Assembly: GCA_016281335.1 (NCBI GenBank) | Contig: JAEEIK010000036.1 | Coordinates: forward strand, 96,161-160,160 | DNA: 64,000 nt | Direction: 5' to 3' | Source: Lachnospiraceae bacterium | GTDB lineage: Bacteria; Bacillota; Clostridia; Lachnospirales; Lachnospiraceae | Shown here: positions 9,327-16,938 of the stretch, piece by piece | Numbering within the stretch: the stretch's first letter is position 1 | How the letters are laid out: each line of letters starts with the position of its first letter | Position numbers and translations under genes: made by a program | Notes under the pieces: generated by a model | What the model was told of the DNA's origin: nothing | Seen by the model: the letters and a program-made list of their open reading frames with translations, nothing else | Database searches by the model: none

Positions 9327-12143
9327 TTATAGGATCTGTGATATCAGTTCCATAGCCTCATCATATTCGAAGTCACCTATGGAGCGCTTTACCTCCAGCA
9401 ACTGTCTTCTGAGTCCGGTATCAAGCCTGTAGGTAAGAAGGTTGTCCACCTTTCTCTCTGCCTCCGACTGTTCCAGCAGATCCAGGCTGCTCTGCAGCGA
9501 TTTAAGCATACTGGAGAATTCCTCCCAGGTCAGTTCCTCCTGACGCAGTTCCGCCGTCTCTTCCCTGTACATGCCTATTTCTTCCAGAGCATTCTTTATC
9601 TCGTCAAGTATGCTCACATATCTCTCTACCAATAGTCCGCCTTCCCTGACTATGGCTGCATGTTTTCCGTCCCTTGCCGCATACTCCTGCATACGCGCCA
9701 GCTCCGATAAGGAATCCGCGCCGATGCCGGCCATCAGTCCTTTCAGCGCATGCACCTCGTATACGTACTGCCGGTAATTTTCTGATACCAGACAGTCCCT
9801 GATCCTGCGGATATGGCCCGGACCGTCATCACAGATATATTTGAGTATCTGCAGATACCTGCCCATATCGTTTCCGTAATTTGCCAGGCCCTTCTCCACA
9901 TCGACACCCGGCAGCGAGATATATACATTGCTGTAATCCGCATTCTTGTCTTCCTTGTCAACATAGTGGATGATATCGGCAGGAAGGAATTTCTTCAGCA
10001 CCGCTTCTATCGCCGAGAGGGCTATCGGCTTTGAAATATACTCCTGGAAGCCGTTCTGCAGGAACATCTCCCTTGTACCGCTTATGGCATTTGCGGTCAG
10101 CGCGATAACCGGAATGTTCCTGATCCTTACATCCGCATGTTTCCTGATCAGCGCCGTTGTCTCTATACCGTCCATCTCGGGCATCATCTGATCCATGAGC
10201 ACACAGTGGTAATTGTTGTTTTCCAGTTTCTTCAGACATTCCTTTCCGCTCATTGCCGTATCCACGCGGACCTGATAAAGTGAAAGTATGCCCTGGGCAA
10301 CTTTTATGTTGGTTATATTATCATCCACCACCAGTATCTTTGCCAGCGGCGCTATGAAACCCTTTCTGTCATGAGGCGAAGACTGGGGCAGTTCAAGATA
10401 ATCGTAATTACCCATCGGTGTCTCATCGCTGATCTTCTGATAGAGATCAAAGGAAAATACGCTTCCGATGCCGTAGGTACTCTCCACCGATATGCCGCCG
10501 CCCATGCTCTCCAACAATCTTTTACATATGGCAAGGCCGAGGCCGGTACCCTCTATCGTTCGGTTTTTGATCATATCGGCCCGCTGGAAGCTGTCAAAGA
10601 GCGTTTCCAGACTTTCTTTTCTTATACCGCTTCCTGTATCCTCTATGGATATGAAGATGTGCGCATCCTCGTCCTGTTTCTCCCAATGTGCGTTAACCCT
10701 GATATAGCCTCGTCCGGTATACTTTACCGCGTTGTCCAGTACATTGGTGAGAATCTGTCTTATATGAGTCTCATCGCCCTTTAAGGTCTTTGGCATGGTC
10801 TCGTCCACATGCACGATCAGCTCCACGTTCTTATCCGCCAGCTTCATGCTTATCATGTTGCAGATATCTTTTAACACTATGCCGAAATTATACTCGGCCT
10901 CTACGGATTCGGCCTTACCGGTCTCTATCTTAGAGAAGTCCAGGATACTGTTGATGATCGAAAGCAGCGTATTGCTGGCATTACGGATATTATTGGCATT
11001 CTCTTCGACATTGCTGTTGATGTTATCATTCAGGATCAGTTCCGTCATACCGATTATGGCATTCATGGGAGTACGTATCTCATGACTCATGTTTGCAAGG
11101 AATACCGATTTTGCCTGGTTTGCTTTTTCCGCTTCTTCCTTAAGCTCTATCAGCTTATTCGTAAAGTCATGTTCTTCCGTCTTATCATAGATCCAGATGG
11201 TAGTTCCTTTATATATCTGCTTGTCATAAAAGGGTACAAGGGTTATCTGATAGATATTTCCCCTGACCTCTATTTCCTGCCTGTCGCTCTTTTTAAGCCT
11301 GTCTACCACTACTTCCTGGCTGGCTTCGTAATTAAGCTCCGGAAATATGTTCCTCGCTTTTTCATTTATGAAGAGGATACGGTTTAAGGCATCGATAACG
11401 ACGAAGCCTTCTTCCAGAGTCTCTATGATATCGTCCCTGGCCATCAGCATGGAGTCGAACATCCTGAATCCGTAAACTATCACGAATACTGTGATCCAGC
11501 AGCAGAGAATGATGAAAGGGAGCAGACTGTAATAGAAGTTGTTGGCCGTAAGCGTGGCTACCCAGAGTCCTACCACGCTGATAAGCTCCATCATGGCAAG
11601 ATATCTGGTTCCTTTATTTGCCACGAGAACGGCATTCCTGTAATTCAGATATGTAACGTAGGCGCCCAGCAGGCCTACCAGGGAACAGACCGCAAGATCG
11701 GCATAATAAAGTGCGCCGAATTCATACAGATAATACTGCCCACCGTCTGCAGCCAGGACAGTGACCAGCTCAAGTCCGAAGCTTTTTGCAAACAGTACCA
11801 GCAGTGTATGAAACAGACCGTAAGCAAGCACCGGCACGGATATGATCTTCGGCATCTTAGCGCCGATAGCTTTTATTGAGAAAAATACAAGTGCGATAAT
11901 AAACCAGCAGGCTCCCAGGAGCTCCAGCCCGGCCGCAGTCTGCGTTCCCGCGCCCTCGGGCCACAATCCGTTCCATGCCCCGTATATAGCTACGATCGCT
12001 GCTGATGCAATAAAATTAAGCCCTTTCTGTATAGAGCTTCTCTCCTGCCTGTTGATGATCACCATACACAAGGGCAGCACCAGTATTCCTATCACACAGA
12101 TCGCTTTGTAAACAGTAAAAATATCCATAAACTGACTATTCAT
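9327..12143 (-). CDS. Membrane hybrid sensor histidine kinase with receiver and HPt domains
   Basis: Phosphorelay sensor of about 938 residues. In order: seven hydrophobic segments (first ~230 residues), a PAS-like domain (EEGFVVIDALNRILFINEKA), HisKA with phospho-His (ANMSHEIRTPMNAIIGMTEL), HATPase_c (NVLDNAVKYT, DTGSGI, GTGLGLAICKRLLESMGG), receiver (ILVVDDN, VLMDQMMPEMDG) and HPt (HALKGLMAGIG). The track begins at a TTG at 12200, but an extended -10 (TGCTATAAT) lies at 12178-12186, downstream of that TTG, so the start must be later. I use ATG 12143; ATG 12128 is equally possible because neither has a clear ribosome site. No dedicated output regulator is adjacent. Confidence 0.92.
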   Translation of the reverse strand: MNSQFMDIFTVYKAICVIGILVLPLCMVIINRQERSSIQKGLNFIASAAIVAIYGAWNGLWPEGAGTQTAAGLELLGACWFIIALVFFSIKAIGAKMPKIISVPVLAYGLFHTLLVLFAKSFGLELVTVLAADGGQYYLYEFGALYYADLAVCSLVGLLGAYVTYLNYRNAVLVANKGTRYLAMMELISVVGLWVATLTANNFYYSLLPFIILCCWITVFVIVYGFRMFDSMLMARDDIIETLEEGFVVIDALNRILFINEKARNIFPELNYEASQEVVVDRLKKSDRQEIEVRGNIYQITLVPFYDKQIYKGTTIWIYDKTEEHDFTNKLIELKEEAEKANQAKSVFLANMSHEIRTPMNAIIGMTELILNDNINSNVEENANNIRNASNTLLSIINSILDFSKIETGKAESVEAEYNFGIVLKDICNMISMKLADKNVELIVHVDETMPKTLKGDETHIRQILTNVLDNAVKYTGRGYIRVNAHWEKQDEDAHIFISIEDTGSGIRKESLETLFDSFQRADMIKNRTIEGTGLGLAICKRLLESMGGGISVESTYGIGSVFSFDLYQKISDETPMGNYDYLELPQSSPHDRKGFIAPLAKILVVDDNITNIKVAQGILSLYQVRVDTAMSGKECLKKLENNNYHCVLMDQMMPEMDGIETTALIRKHADVRIRNIPVIALTANAISGTREMFLQNGFQEYISKPIALSAIEAVLKKFLPADIIHYVDKEDKNADYSNVYISLPGVDVEKGLANYGNDMGRYLQILKYICDDGPGHIRRIRDCLVSENYRQYVYEVHALKGLMAGIGADSLSELARMQEYAARDGKHAAIVREGGLLVERYVSILDEIKNALEEIGMYREETAELRQEELTWEEFSSMLKSLQSSLDLLEQSEAERKVDNLLTYRLDTGLRRQLLEVKRSIGDFEYDEAMELISQIL

Positions 12144-12177
12144 AAATACCGCGAAACAATGCCGGCCGGATACCCTG

Positions 12178-12186
12178 ATTATAGCA
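12178..12186 (-). promoter_or_regulatory. Extended -10 promoter for the hybrid kinase gene
   Basis: Minus-strand TGCTATAAT (TGn plus TATAAT) lies about 35 bp upstream of the chosen start; no good -35 is seen. It runs back-to-back with the 6S RNA promoter. Confidence 0.5.
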
Positions 12187-12194
12187 TATTTTGA

Positions 12195-12223
12195 TTGCAA
12201 AAAACGCTGTTTTTTAGTATAAT
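12195..12223 (+). promoter_or_regulatory. Promoter of the 6S-like RNA
   Basis: TTGCAA, 17 bp, TATAAT. The expected start point, 7 nt after the -10, is position 12230, exactly the first base of the RNA's terminal stem. Confidence 0.8.
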
Positions 12224-12229
12224 TTACTT

Positions 12230-12408
12230 ACCGGATATCATTAAGGTTTTTCGTTTTTTTGAGCCTACAGTACTTTAAACGGGATTCCTATATCGTCCTG
12301 CGGATGTCAGGCCTCAGCAGTTATCAGTGGAAGGCAGATGCAGTGACTGCGGTCGCCCACCTAGCTTAGCTAGGAGTCAAGATGCGTTAAACCGATATCC
12401 GGTTTTTA
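12230..12408 (+). ncRNA. ssrS: 6S-like regulatory RNA
   Basis: A strong promoter drives a transcript of about 180 nt with no reading frame. The first ten bases (ACCGGATATC) pair perfectly with GATATCCGGT at the 3' end, and a further GGTTT/AAACC pairing extends the terminal stem. Near the 3' side, CCCACCT-hairpin(CTAGC/GCTAG)-AGGAGTCAAG resembles the central-bubble hairpin of 6S RNA. The 3' end also offers AAACCG-loop-CGGTTT followed by T residues as a terminator. Length, two-ended pairing and promoter match 6S, which mimics open promoter DNA to hold sigma-70 polymerase. SRP RNA, tmRNA and RNase P motifs are absent. A covariance search would settle it. Confidence 0.72.
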
Positions 12409-12417
12409 TTATGCCTT

Positions 12418-12771
12418 TCAATACCGGATTATTATCATATCCGATACGGCATCCACGAGTTTTACCGCATCCTCGGCCATATCCGAAAGTTCCGCATTCA
12501 TAAGTGTCACTTTTTCGCCGCTTCCGCCGTCTGCAAGCTGCTGGTTAGGAAGCAGTTCTTCATAGATATCCGCATACATATCGGCTTCGTTTCTCAGCGC
12601 ATCCCTGATAGCCGAAAGACGCTGCTTTATCTCTTCCAGTTCTTTTTTCTGAGCCGCCTTCATTTCCGCGGTTTCGGCAAGTTTCTCATCCACTTCTTCA
12701 TCGCTGTGGATGTAAATCTCCCTTTTCTCTTCTTCCTCAAACAGCTCATTTACTATATCTTCTTTAGACAT
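12418..12771 (-). CDS. Uncharacterised 117-aa acidic coiled-coil protein
   Basis: Not a family I recognise. It is an acidic, helical, soluble protein with a charged N-terminus (NELFEEEEKREIYIHSDEEVDEKL) and a heptad-like stretch of Lys/Glu/Leu (KKELEEIKQRLSAIRDAL). The start has a good GGAGGTAGTAAGC ribosome site. It converges on the 6S-like RNA, and its stop lies about 10 bp beyond the RNA's terminator hairpin, which could serve both strands. It lies 70 bp downstream of cysK on the same strand. Confidence 0.7.
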   Translation of the reverse strand: MSKEDIVNELFEEEEKREIYIHSDEEVDEKLAETAEMKAAQKKELEEIKQRLSAIRDALRNEADMYADIYEELLPNQQLADGGSGEKVTLMNAELSDMAEDAVKLVDAVSDMIIIRY

Positions 12772-12841
12772 GCTTACTACCTCCGTAAATTGCCTTTTGC
12801 CCCTCGTCTCATGTGTTTAATATGCCCGGCCGGCCTTTACT

Positions 12842-13771
12842 TTATTCATCAAATAAAGGTGTCGAAAAATATCTCTCTGCCGTATCCGGCAATATCGTCA
12901 CGACTCTCTTTCCCTCTCCGAGCTTTTCAGCCAGTTTCAACGCCGCTGCCACATTAGTCCCGCTGGAGATGCCGCACATGATGCCTTCCATTGCAGCAAG
13001 CCGCTTTGCTGTAGTTATGGCTTCCTCATCGGTAACGATATAGATATCATCATATATCTTCGTATCAAGTATCCCGGGGATCAGGCCGTCCCCTATACCC
13101 ATCTGCAGATGGGTCCCGACTGTGCCGCCTGCCAGTATTGCCGCATTTTCAGGTTCCACCGCCCAGATGGTCATCTCGGGATACTGTTTTTTCAGAGTCT
13201 GTCCTATGCCTGTTATGGTCCCGCCGGTTCCTATGCCCGAGCAGAAGCCGTCTATCTGGCCTTCAGCCTGTTCCAGTATCTCCAGCGCCGTGTGATACTT
13301 GTGAGCATATACATTGTCGGGATTCTCAAACTGCTGGGGCACGAATACCCTTTCATCTTCCTCCTGCATCTTAAGCGCCTTGTCAACACACTCCTTGATG
13401 CACTTTCCTATATCACCGTCATCATGCACGAGTATCACTTCCGCGCCGTAGTGTTTTACCAGCTTCCTGCGCTCCTCGCTGACGGAATCAGGCATGATGA
13501 TCACCGTCTTGTATCCTTTCACAGCGCCTACCAGCGCCAGCCCTATACCCTGATTCCCGCTTGTCGGTTCAACTATAATGCTGTCCTTATTTATCTTCCC
13601 CTGCTTTTCTGCATTCTTTAACATCTTGTAAGCAGTCCTGGTCTTGATGGAGCCTCCCACATTCAGTCCTTCAAACTTGACCAGCACCTCCGCATTCCCC
13701 GGCTTGTTCATCCTGTTAAGCCTTATCAGCGGCGTATGCCCTATAGCCTCAAGCACATTGTTGCAGATCAT
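12842..13771 (-). CDS. cysK: Cysteine synthase family PLP enzyme
   Basis: Fold-type II PLP enzyme of 309 residues. The family makes cysteine from O-acetylserine and sulfide. The PLP phosphate loop (GIGTGGTITGIG), the substrate-binding TSGNQGIGLA and FVPQQFENPDNVYAH are clear. The Schiff-base Lys is in NVGGSIKTRTAYKML, where most CysK proteins have NPGGSVKDR, so Pro to Val and Asp to Thr changes flank the catalytic Lys. It could be a genuine CysK or a close relative using another amino acceptor. The ATG overlaps the stop of the repeat-encoded ORF upstream (ATGA). Confidence 0.82.
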   Translation of the reverse strand: MICNNVLEAIGHTPLIRLNRMNKPGNAEVLVKFEGLNVGGSIKTRTAYKMLKNAEKQGKINKDSIIVEPTSGNQGIGLALVGAVKGYKTVIIMPDSVSEERRKLVKHYGAEVILVHDDGDIGKCIKECVDKALKMQEEDERVFVPQQFENPDNVYAHKYHTALEILEQAEGQIDGFCSGIGTGGTITGIGQTLKKQYPEMTIWAVEPENAAILAGGTVGTHLQMGIGDGLIPGILDTKIYDDIYIVTDEEAITTAKRLAAMEGIMCGISSGTNVAAALKLAEKLGEGKRVVTILPDTAERYFSTPLFDE

Positions 13772-14394
13772 CCTTCCTCTTCCTCCCTGTCTAAAACATC
13801 CCTAGTATTATACCCGTTTACCGGGCTTATATTCAACAATACTTTCTTATTTCTTTCCCTGTTTATCCGTGTCCGCTTACTCCTCTCTCTTTTCACCCCG
13901 ACACATATATCAGACTTTTTCTCTCCCTCACGTGTCCGCTCTCTTTCACCTTCATCTGAACCGACACGTATTTCAGACTTTTTCTCTCCCTCACGTGTCC
14001 GCTCTCTTTCGCCTTCGTCTGAACCGACACGTATTTCAGGCTTTTTCTCTCCCTCACGTGTCCGCTCTCTTTCGCCTTCGTCTGAACCGACACGTATTTC
14101 AGGTTTTTTCTCTCCCTCACGTGTCCGCTCTCTTTTACCTTCTCCTTGACCGACACGTATTTCAGGCTTTTTCTCTCCCTCACGTGTCCGCTCTCTTTTA
14201 CCTTCGCCTGACCGGACACGTATTTCAGACTTTTTCTTTCCCTCACGTGTCCGCTCTCTTTTACCTTCTTCTGGACCGACACGTATTTCAGGCTTTTTCT
14301 CTCCCTCACGTGTCCGCTCTCTTTTACCTTCGCCTGACCGGACACGTATTTCAGGCTTTTTCCTTCTCCTGCGTGTCTTATAGTGTAACGTCAT
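13768..14394 (-). CDS. Possible 208-aa repeat protein (21-residue charged repeats); may be non-coding
   Basis: An open frame across the 63-bp array encodes about eight copies of a 21-residue Lys/Glu/Arg unit (KKPEIRVGSDEGERERTREG) after a basic start (MTLHYKTRRRRKK). For coding: an ATG start, a stop overlapping the cysK ATG, and mostly polar residues. Against: 63 is divisible by three, so a second minus frame and a plus frame are equally open; there is no convincing ribosome site; and the units are nearly identical at DNA level in all codon positions. I cannot decide. Confidence 0.3.
   Translation of the reverse strand: MTLHYKTRRRRKKPEIRVRSGEGKRERTREGEKKPEIRVGPEEGKRERTREGKKKSEIRVRSGEGKRERTREGEKKPEIRVGQGEGKRERTREGEKKPEIRVGSDEGERERTREGEKKPEIRVGSDEGERERTREGEKKSEIRVGSDEGERERTREGEKKSDICVGVKRERSKRTRINRERNKKVLLNISPVNGYNTRDVLDREEEEG
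13867..14378. repeat. 63-bp tandem repeat array with CACGTG core in each unit
   Basis: About eight units of exactly 63 bp. Each holds GACACGT, about 25 bp, then ACGTGTC as an inverted pair, and a perfect CACGTG palindrome starting at 13929, 13992, 14055, 14118, 14181, 14244 and 14307. Degenerate versions lie at both ends (13866, 14370). Units differ by only a few bases. The spacing equals six turns of B-DNA. Confidence 0.95.
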
Positions 14395-14492
14395 GACAAA
14401 TCCCGCTTCTTCAATAACTAAGCGACCATCATATAGGCATCAAAGCCCTGATAACCCTCCACTATGTGTTCAACATGGCACGATCAGGGCCT
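14395..14492. other. Degenerate repeat and hairpin region before copy A
   Basis: No gene seen. ATAACTAAGCGACC followed by AGGCATCAAAGCC repeats the beginning of copy A about 90 bp earlier, and GCCCTGAT/ATCAGGGC forms a stem of 8 bp around a 30-nt loop. It looks like a partial copy of the same element. Confidence 0.6.
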
Positions 14493-14676
14493 GCGATAAC
14501 CAAGCGACCGGCAGGAAGGCATCAAAGCCTTGCGACTTAGCGTAGCACTTAGCGAAAGCGAGCAGCTGATCACGGACGCAGCAACTCCCTGCAGGGGACG
14601 TTGCGAGTCCGGTGATCGCTTAGCTGCGACGCTTGAGCTTACGTGCGGAGCGATTTAGCAAGGCTTGATGCCCTGC
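14493..14676. repeat. Structured dispersed element, copy A
   Basis: About 184 bp sharing a conserved scaffold with 28480-28664: CGATAACCA, GGCAG-A-GGCAT, AGCACTTAG-GAAA-CGAGCAGC, then a variable hairpin, GATCGCTT, and TGCGGAGCGATTTAGCAAGGC. The 5' GGCATCAAAGCCTTGC pairs with 3' GCAAGGCTTGATGCC (one bulge), closing the whole unit. Its internal GATCAC/GTGATC stem differs in sequence from copy B but occupies the same place. Confidence 0.8.
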
Positions 14677-14800
14677 TGCAGGTCGCGGATGCGGCTTAGC
14701 AAGGCTTGATGCCTTGCTGCAGGTCGCGGATGCGGCTTAGCAGGGCTTGATGCCCTGCTGCAGGTCGCGGATGCGGCTTAGCAAGGCTTGATGCCTTGCT
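14657..14800. repeat. 41-bp tandem array of identical-loop hairpins (4 copies)
   Basis: Units with hairpins starting at 14657, 14698, 14739 and 14780 (41-bp period). Each contains an 8-bp stem around TTGAT (AGCAAGGC-TTGAT-GCCTTGCT), followed by GCAGGTCGCGGATGCGG. The third copy has AGCAGGGC/GCCCTGCT, a paired compensatory change. The first has one side changed, which pairs only as G-U if read from the minus strand. Intergenic; no ORF supported here. Confidence 0.88.
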
Positions 14801-14858
14801 GACGGTCGCGTGGATAGCGGCCCGCAAGGCCGCGGAGCACACGGCCGTAATAAAATGC

Positions 14859-14887
14859 TTGCAATTTGAAATGCCGTATGGTATTAT
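14859..14887 (+). promoter_or_regulatory. Promoter of tRNA-Trp
   Basis: TTGCAA, 17 bp, TATTAT, ending 16 bp before the first base of the tRNA. The same -35 hexamer is used by the 6S-like RNA. Confidence 0.75.
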
Positions 14888-14903
14888 GTCACATGTTGAG
14901 TTT

Positions 14904-14974
14904 AGGGGCGTAGTTAAACGGTCTAACGTCGGTCTCCAAAACCGCTGAAGAGGGTTCGACTCCTTCCGCCCCTG
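14904..14974 (+). tRNA. tRNA-Trp (anticodon CCA)
   Basis: A 71-nt cloverleaf. The acceptor stem AGGGGCG/CGCCCCT is perfect with discriminator G; the D arm is GTTAAACGGTCTAAC; the anticodon loop CTCCAAA gives CCA; and the T arm GAGGG-TTCGACT-CCTTC is complete. No 3' CCA is encoded. It is a monocistronic unit with its own promoter and terminator. Confidence 0.95.
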
Positions 14975-14980
14975 TTATAA

Positions 14981-15005
14981 GGAAGCAAAAGCGCTTCCTT
15001 TTTTT
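14981..15005 (+). terminator. Terminator of tRNA-Trp
   Basis: GGAAGC, a six-base loop, GCTTCC, then seven T residues. The T run overlaps the stop codon of the convergent ABC-F gene. Confidence 0.85.
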
Positions 15006-16935
15006 ATGCCTCGAGCTTCTCTCCGATCTCGGCCCACTCCTCCATGTAGCTTTCGGCCTGCCTGTCAAGTTCTTCAATGGCTGTTTGCAGTTCACCGAGT
15101 TTCACAAAGTCACTGGCGTTCTCCGGCGCCTCGAGTTCTGCTGTAAGCGCAGCTTTTTTCTCGTCGCATTCGGCCATCAGCTCTTCAAGCCGCTTAAACC
15201 TGCGTTCCATTTTAGAACGTTCTTTTCCGGGATTGGCCCCCCGGTCCGGTCTGTCGTCCTTCTTTTTTTCAGGCGCTTCGTCAACTCTGTTCCCTATACG
15301 CCATACGCCATCTTCATTCTTTAAATTCTCGCTTCCGCGATTCCTTATATATTCCTCGTAATCGAAGGGGAAGTACTCGACTTTCCCTTCGGTAAAGATC
15401 AGCAGCGAGTCTGCGACACGGCTTACCAGATATCTGTCATGGGAGACAAAGATCAGCGAGCCTTTGAAGTCGCGCATCATGTCTTCCAATGCTTCCTTGC
15501 CGGCTATATCCACGTGGTTGGTAGGTTCATCCAGAAGCAGCAGATTCGGCCTTTCCTGAAAGATCTTTGCCAAAGTCAGACGCACTTTCTCGCCTCCGGA
15601 AAGCATGGTAAGTTCCTTGAACACATCGTCCCCGGTAAACAGGAAGCCGCCCAGTATGTTCCTGACTGCCGTATCCGTCAGCGTGGGATAGGCATCCCTG
15701 AACTCATCGAACACGGTCTTGTTGCTCTCATACCTGGCCATCTGCTGTTCAAAATATCCGAGTTCAACACCGTGACCGTATCTGTATTTTCCGCCTTTGG
15801 CCGGCAGTTGTCCTGCAATGGTACGTAAGAAAGTTGACTTACCGAGGCCGTTGCCGCCGATGATGCCAAGCTTCTGTCCCTTCTTCAATTTCATTGTAAC
15901 CTTCGAGAGCACGCTGTCATAACCTATTGCAAGATTTTCGGTCTCCAGCACATCATTGCCGCTCTCCCTTGCAGGCTCCGTCAGGGCATGGAAAGCCCTG
16001 ATATCATCTTCCTCGGGCTTTTCTATTATATCCATGTGCTCGATAGCTTTCAGTTTAGACTTCGCCATGGAAGCCTTGGTAGCTTTGTGTATAAAGCGCT
16101 CCGCCACGGCGTTAAGCCTTTCGATCTCCTTCTGCTGAGCTTCATAGTCCTTCTGCTGCTTCTCACGCAGCTCGCGCTTTCTCTTCGCAAATGCAGTGTA
16201 ATTGCCGGGATATCTTTTGATCTTTCCCCGCTCTATCTCGTACACGGTCTCCGCTATCCTGTCAATGAACATTCGGTCATGGCTGACCAGTATCACGGCT
16301 CCCCTGTATGAAGCAAGATAGCCTTCCAGCCATGATATCGTAGAGATATCCAGATGGTTGGTAGGCTCGTCAAGTATAAGTATATCCGGTTTTGAAAGAA
16401 GCAATTTGATAAAGGCGATCTTGGTCCGCTGTCCACCCGAAAAGCTTGAGAGCGGTCTCTTCAGTTCTTCATCACTGAAGCCGAAGCGCTGCACCAGCAA
16501 CTCATAATCCTTATCCAGCCTGTAACCGCCGAGATAATTAAAACGTTCCTGAAGCGTTGCATATCTGGTACTCGTCTCCTCATCGGGCGCGGTGTCAAGT
16601 TTATGCAGGAGTTCGTCGATCTCTTCTTTCATTTTGAGGATCGGCCTGAAGACACTTTTTATCTCATCTGAAAGACAGGCGTTCTCATCGGTAAAACTCA
16701 TCTGATCCAGGCTTCCGATCACCGCGCCGTCTGCGATGCTTACTATGGAAGGAGTATTGCTGTCCTTGTGATCGGGGGTCAGTTCACCCGTGATCAAGCG
16801 TAAAAGGGTGGTCTTGCCGCAACCGTTTCTTCCGACGATTGCGACCTTCTCACCCTCTTTAAGAGAAAATTCCACATCCTTTATAATGGCGTCCGCTCCG
16901 TAAGAAACGTCCACCCCTGAAATACTGAGTATCAT
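15004..16935 (-). CDS. ABC-F family ATPase (ribosome-associated type)
   Basis: Cytosolic protein of 643 residues with two ABC ATPase domains and no membrane domain. Domain 1 has Walker A GRNGCGKTTLLRL and signature SSFSGGQRTKIAF; domain 2 has GGNGLGKSTFLR and LSGGEKVRLTLA; both have LLDEPTNH(V/L)DI Walker B. The linker (about 250-310) is charged and helical, as in the P-site tRNA interaction motif, and a C-terminal coiled coil ends the protein. ABC-F members act on the ribosome in translation or antibiotic protection; the subtype (YdiF/Uup-like) is not certain. Last gene of the cheC-like/mrp unit, 3 bp after the 141-aa gene. Confidence 0.93.
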   Translation of the reverse strand: MILSISGVDVSYGADAIIKDVEFSLKEGEKVAIVGRNGCGKTTLLRLITGELTPDHKDSNTPSIVSIADGAVIGSLDQMSFTDENACLSDEIKSVFRPILKMKEEIDELLHKLDTAPDEETSTRYATLQERFNYLGGYRLDKDYELLVQRFGFSDEELKRPLSSFSGGQRTKIAFIKLLLSKPDILILDEPTNHLDISTISWLEGYLASYRGAVILVSHDRMFIDRIAETVYEIERGKIKRYPGNYTAFAKRKRELREKQQKDYEAQQKEIERLNAVAERFIHKATKASMAKSKLKAIEHMDIIEKPEEDDIRAFHALTEPARESGNDVLETENLAIGYDSVLSKVTMKLKKGQKLGIIGGNGLGKSTFLRTIAGQLPAKGGKYRYGHGVELGYFEQQMARYESNKTVFDEFRDAYPTLTDTAVRNILGGFLFTGDDVFKELTMLSGGEKVRLTLAKIFQERPNLLLLDEPTNHVDIAGKEALEDMMRDFKGSLIFVSHDRYLVSRVADSLLIFTEGKVEYFPFDYEEYIRNRGSENLKNEDGVWRIGNRVDEAPEKKKDDRPDRGANPGKERSKMERRFKRLEELMAECDEKKAALTAELEAPENASDFVKLGELQTAIEELDRQAESYMEEWAEIGEKLEA

Positions 16936-16938
16936 AGA

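Noticed and set aside
12230-12408. SRP RNA, tmRNA or RNase P RNA instead of 6S
   Set aside because: The SRP GGAAGCAGC-type loop, a tmRNA tag/tRNA-like end and RNase P core motifs are not found, and the length is wrong for the last two.
13867-14378. CRISPR array
   Set aside because: Units are continuous 63-bp copies with no variable spacers, and no cas genes are present.
13869-14396. Plus-strand 175-aa ORF and second minus-strand 150-aa ORF over the 63-bp array
   Set aside because: Open only because the repeat unit is divisible by three; no ribosome site and no sequence beyond the repeats.
14657-14800. CRISPR array (41-bp units)
   Set aside because: Whole units repeat without unique spacers; they are hairpin repeats.
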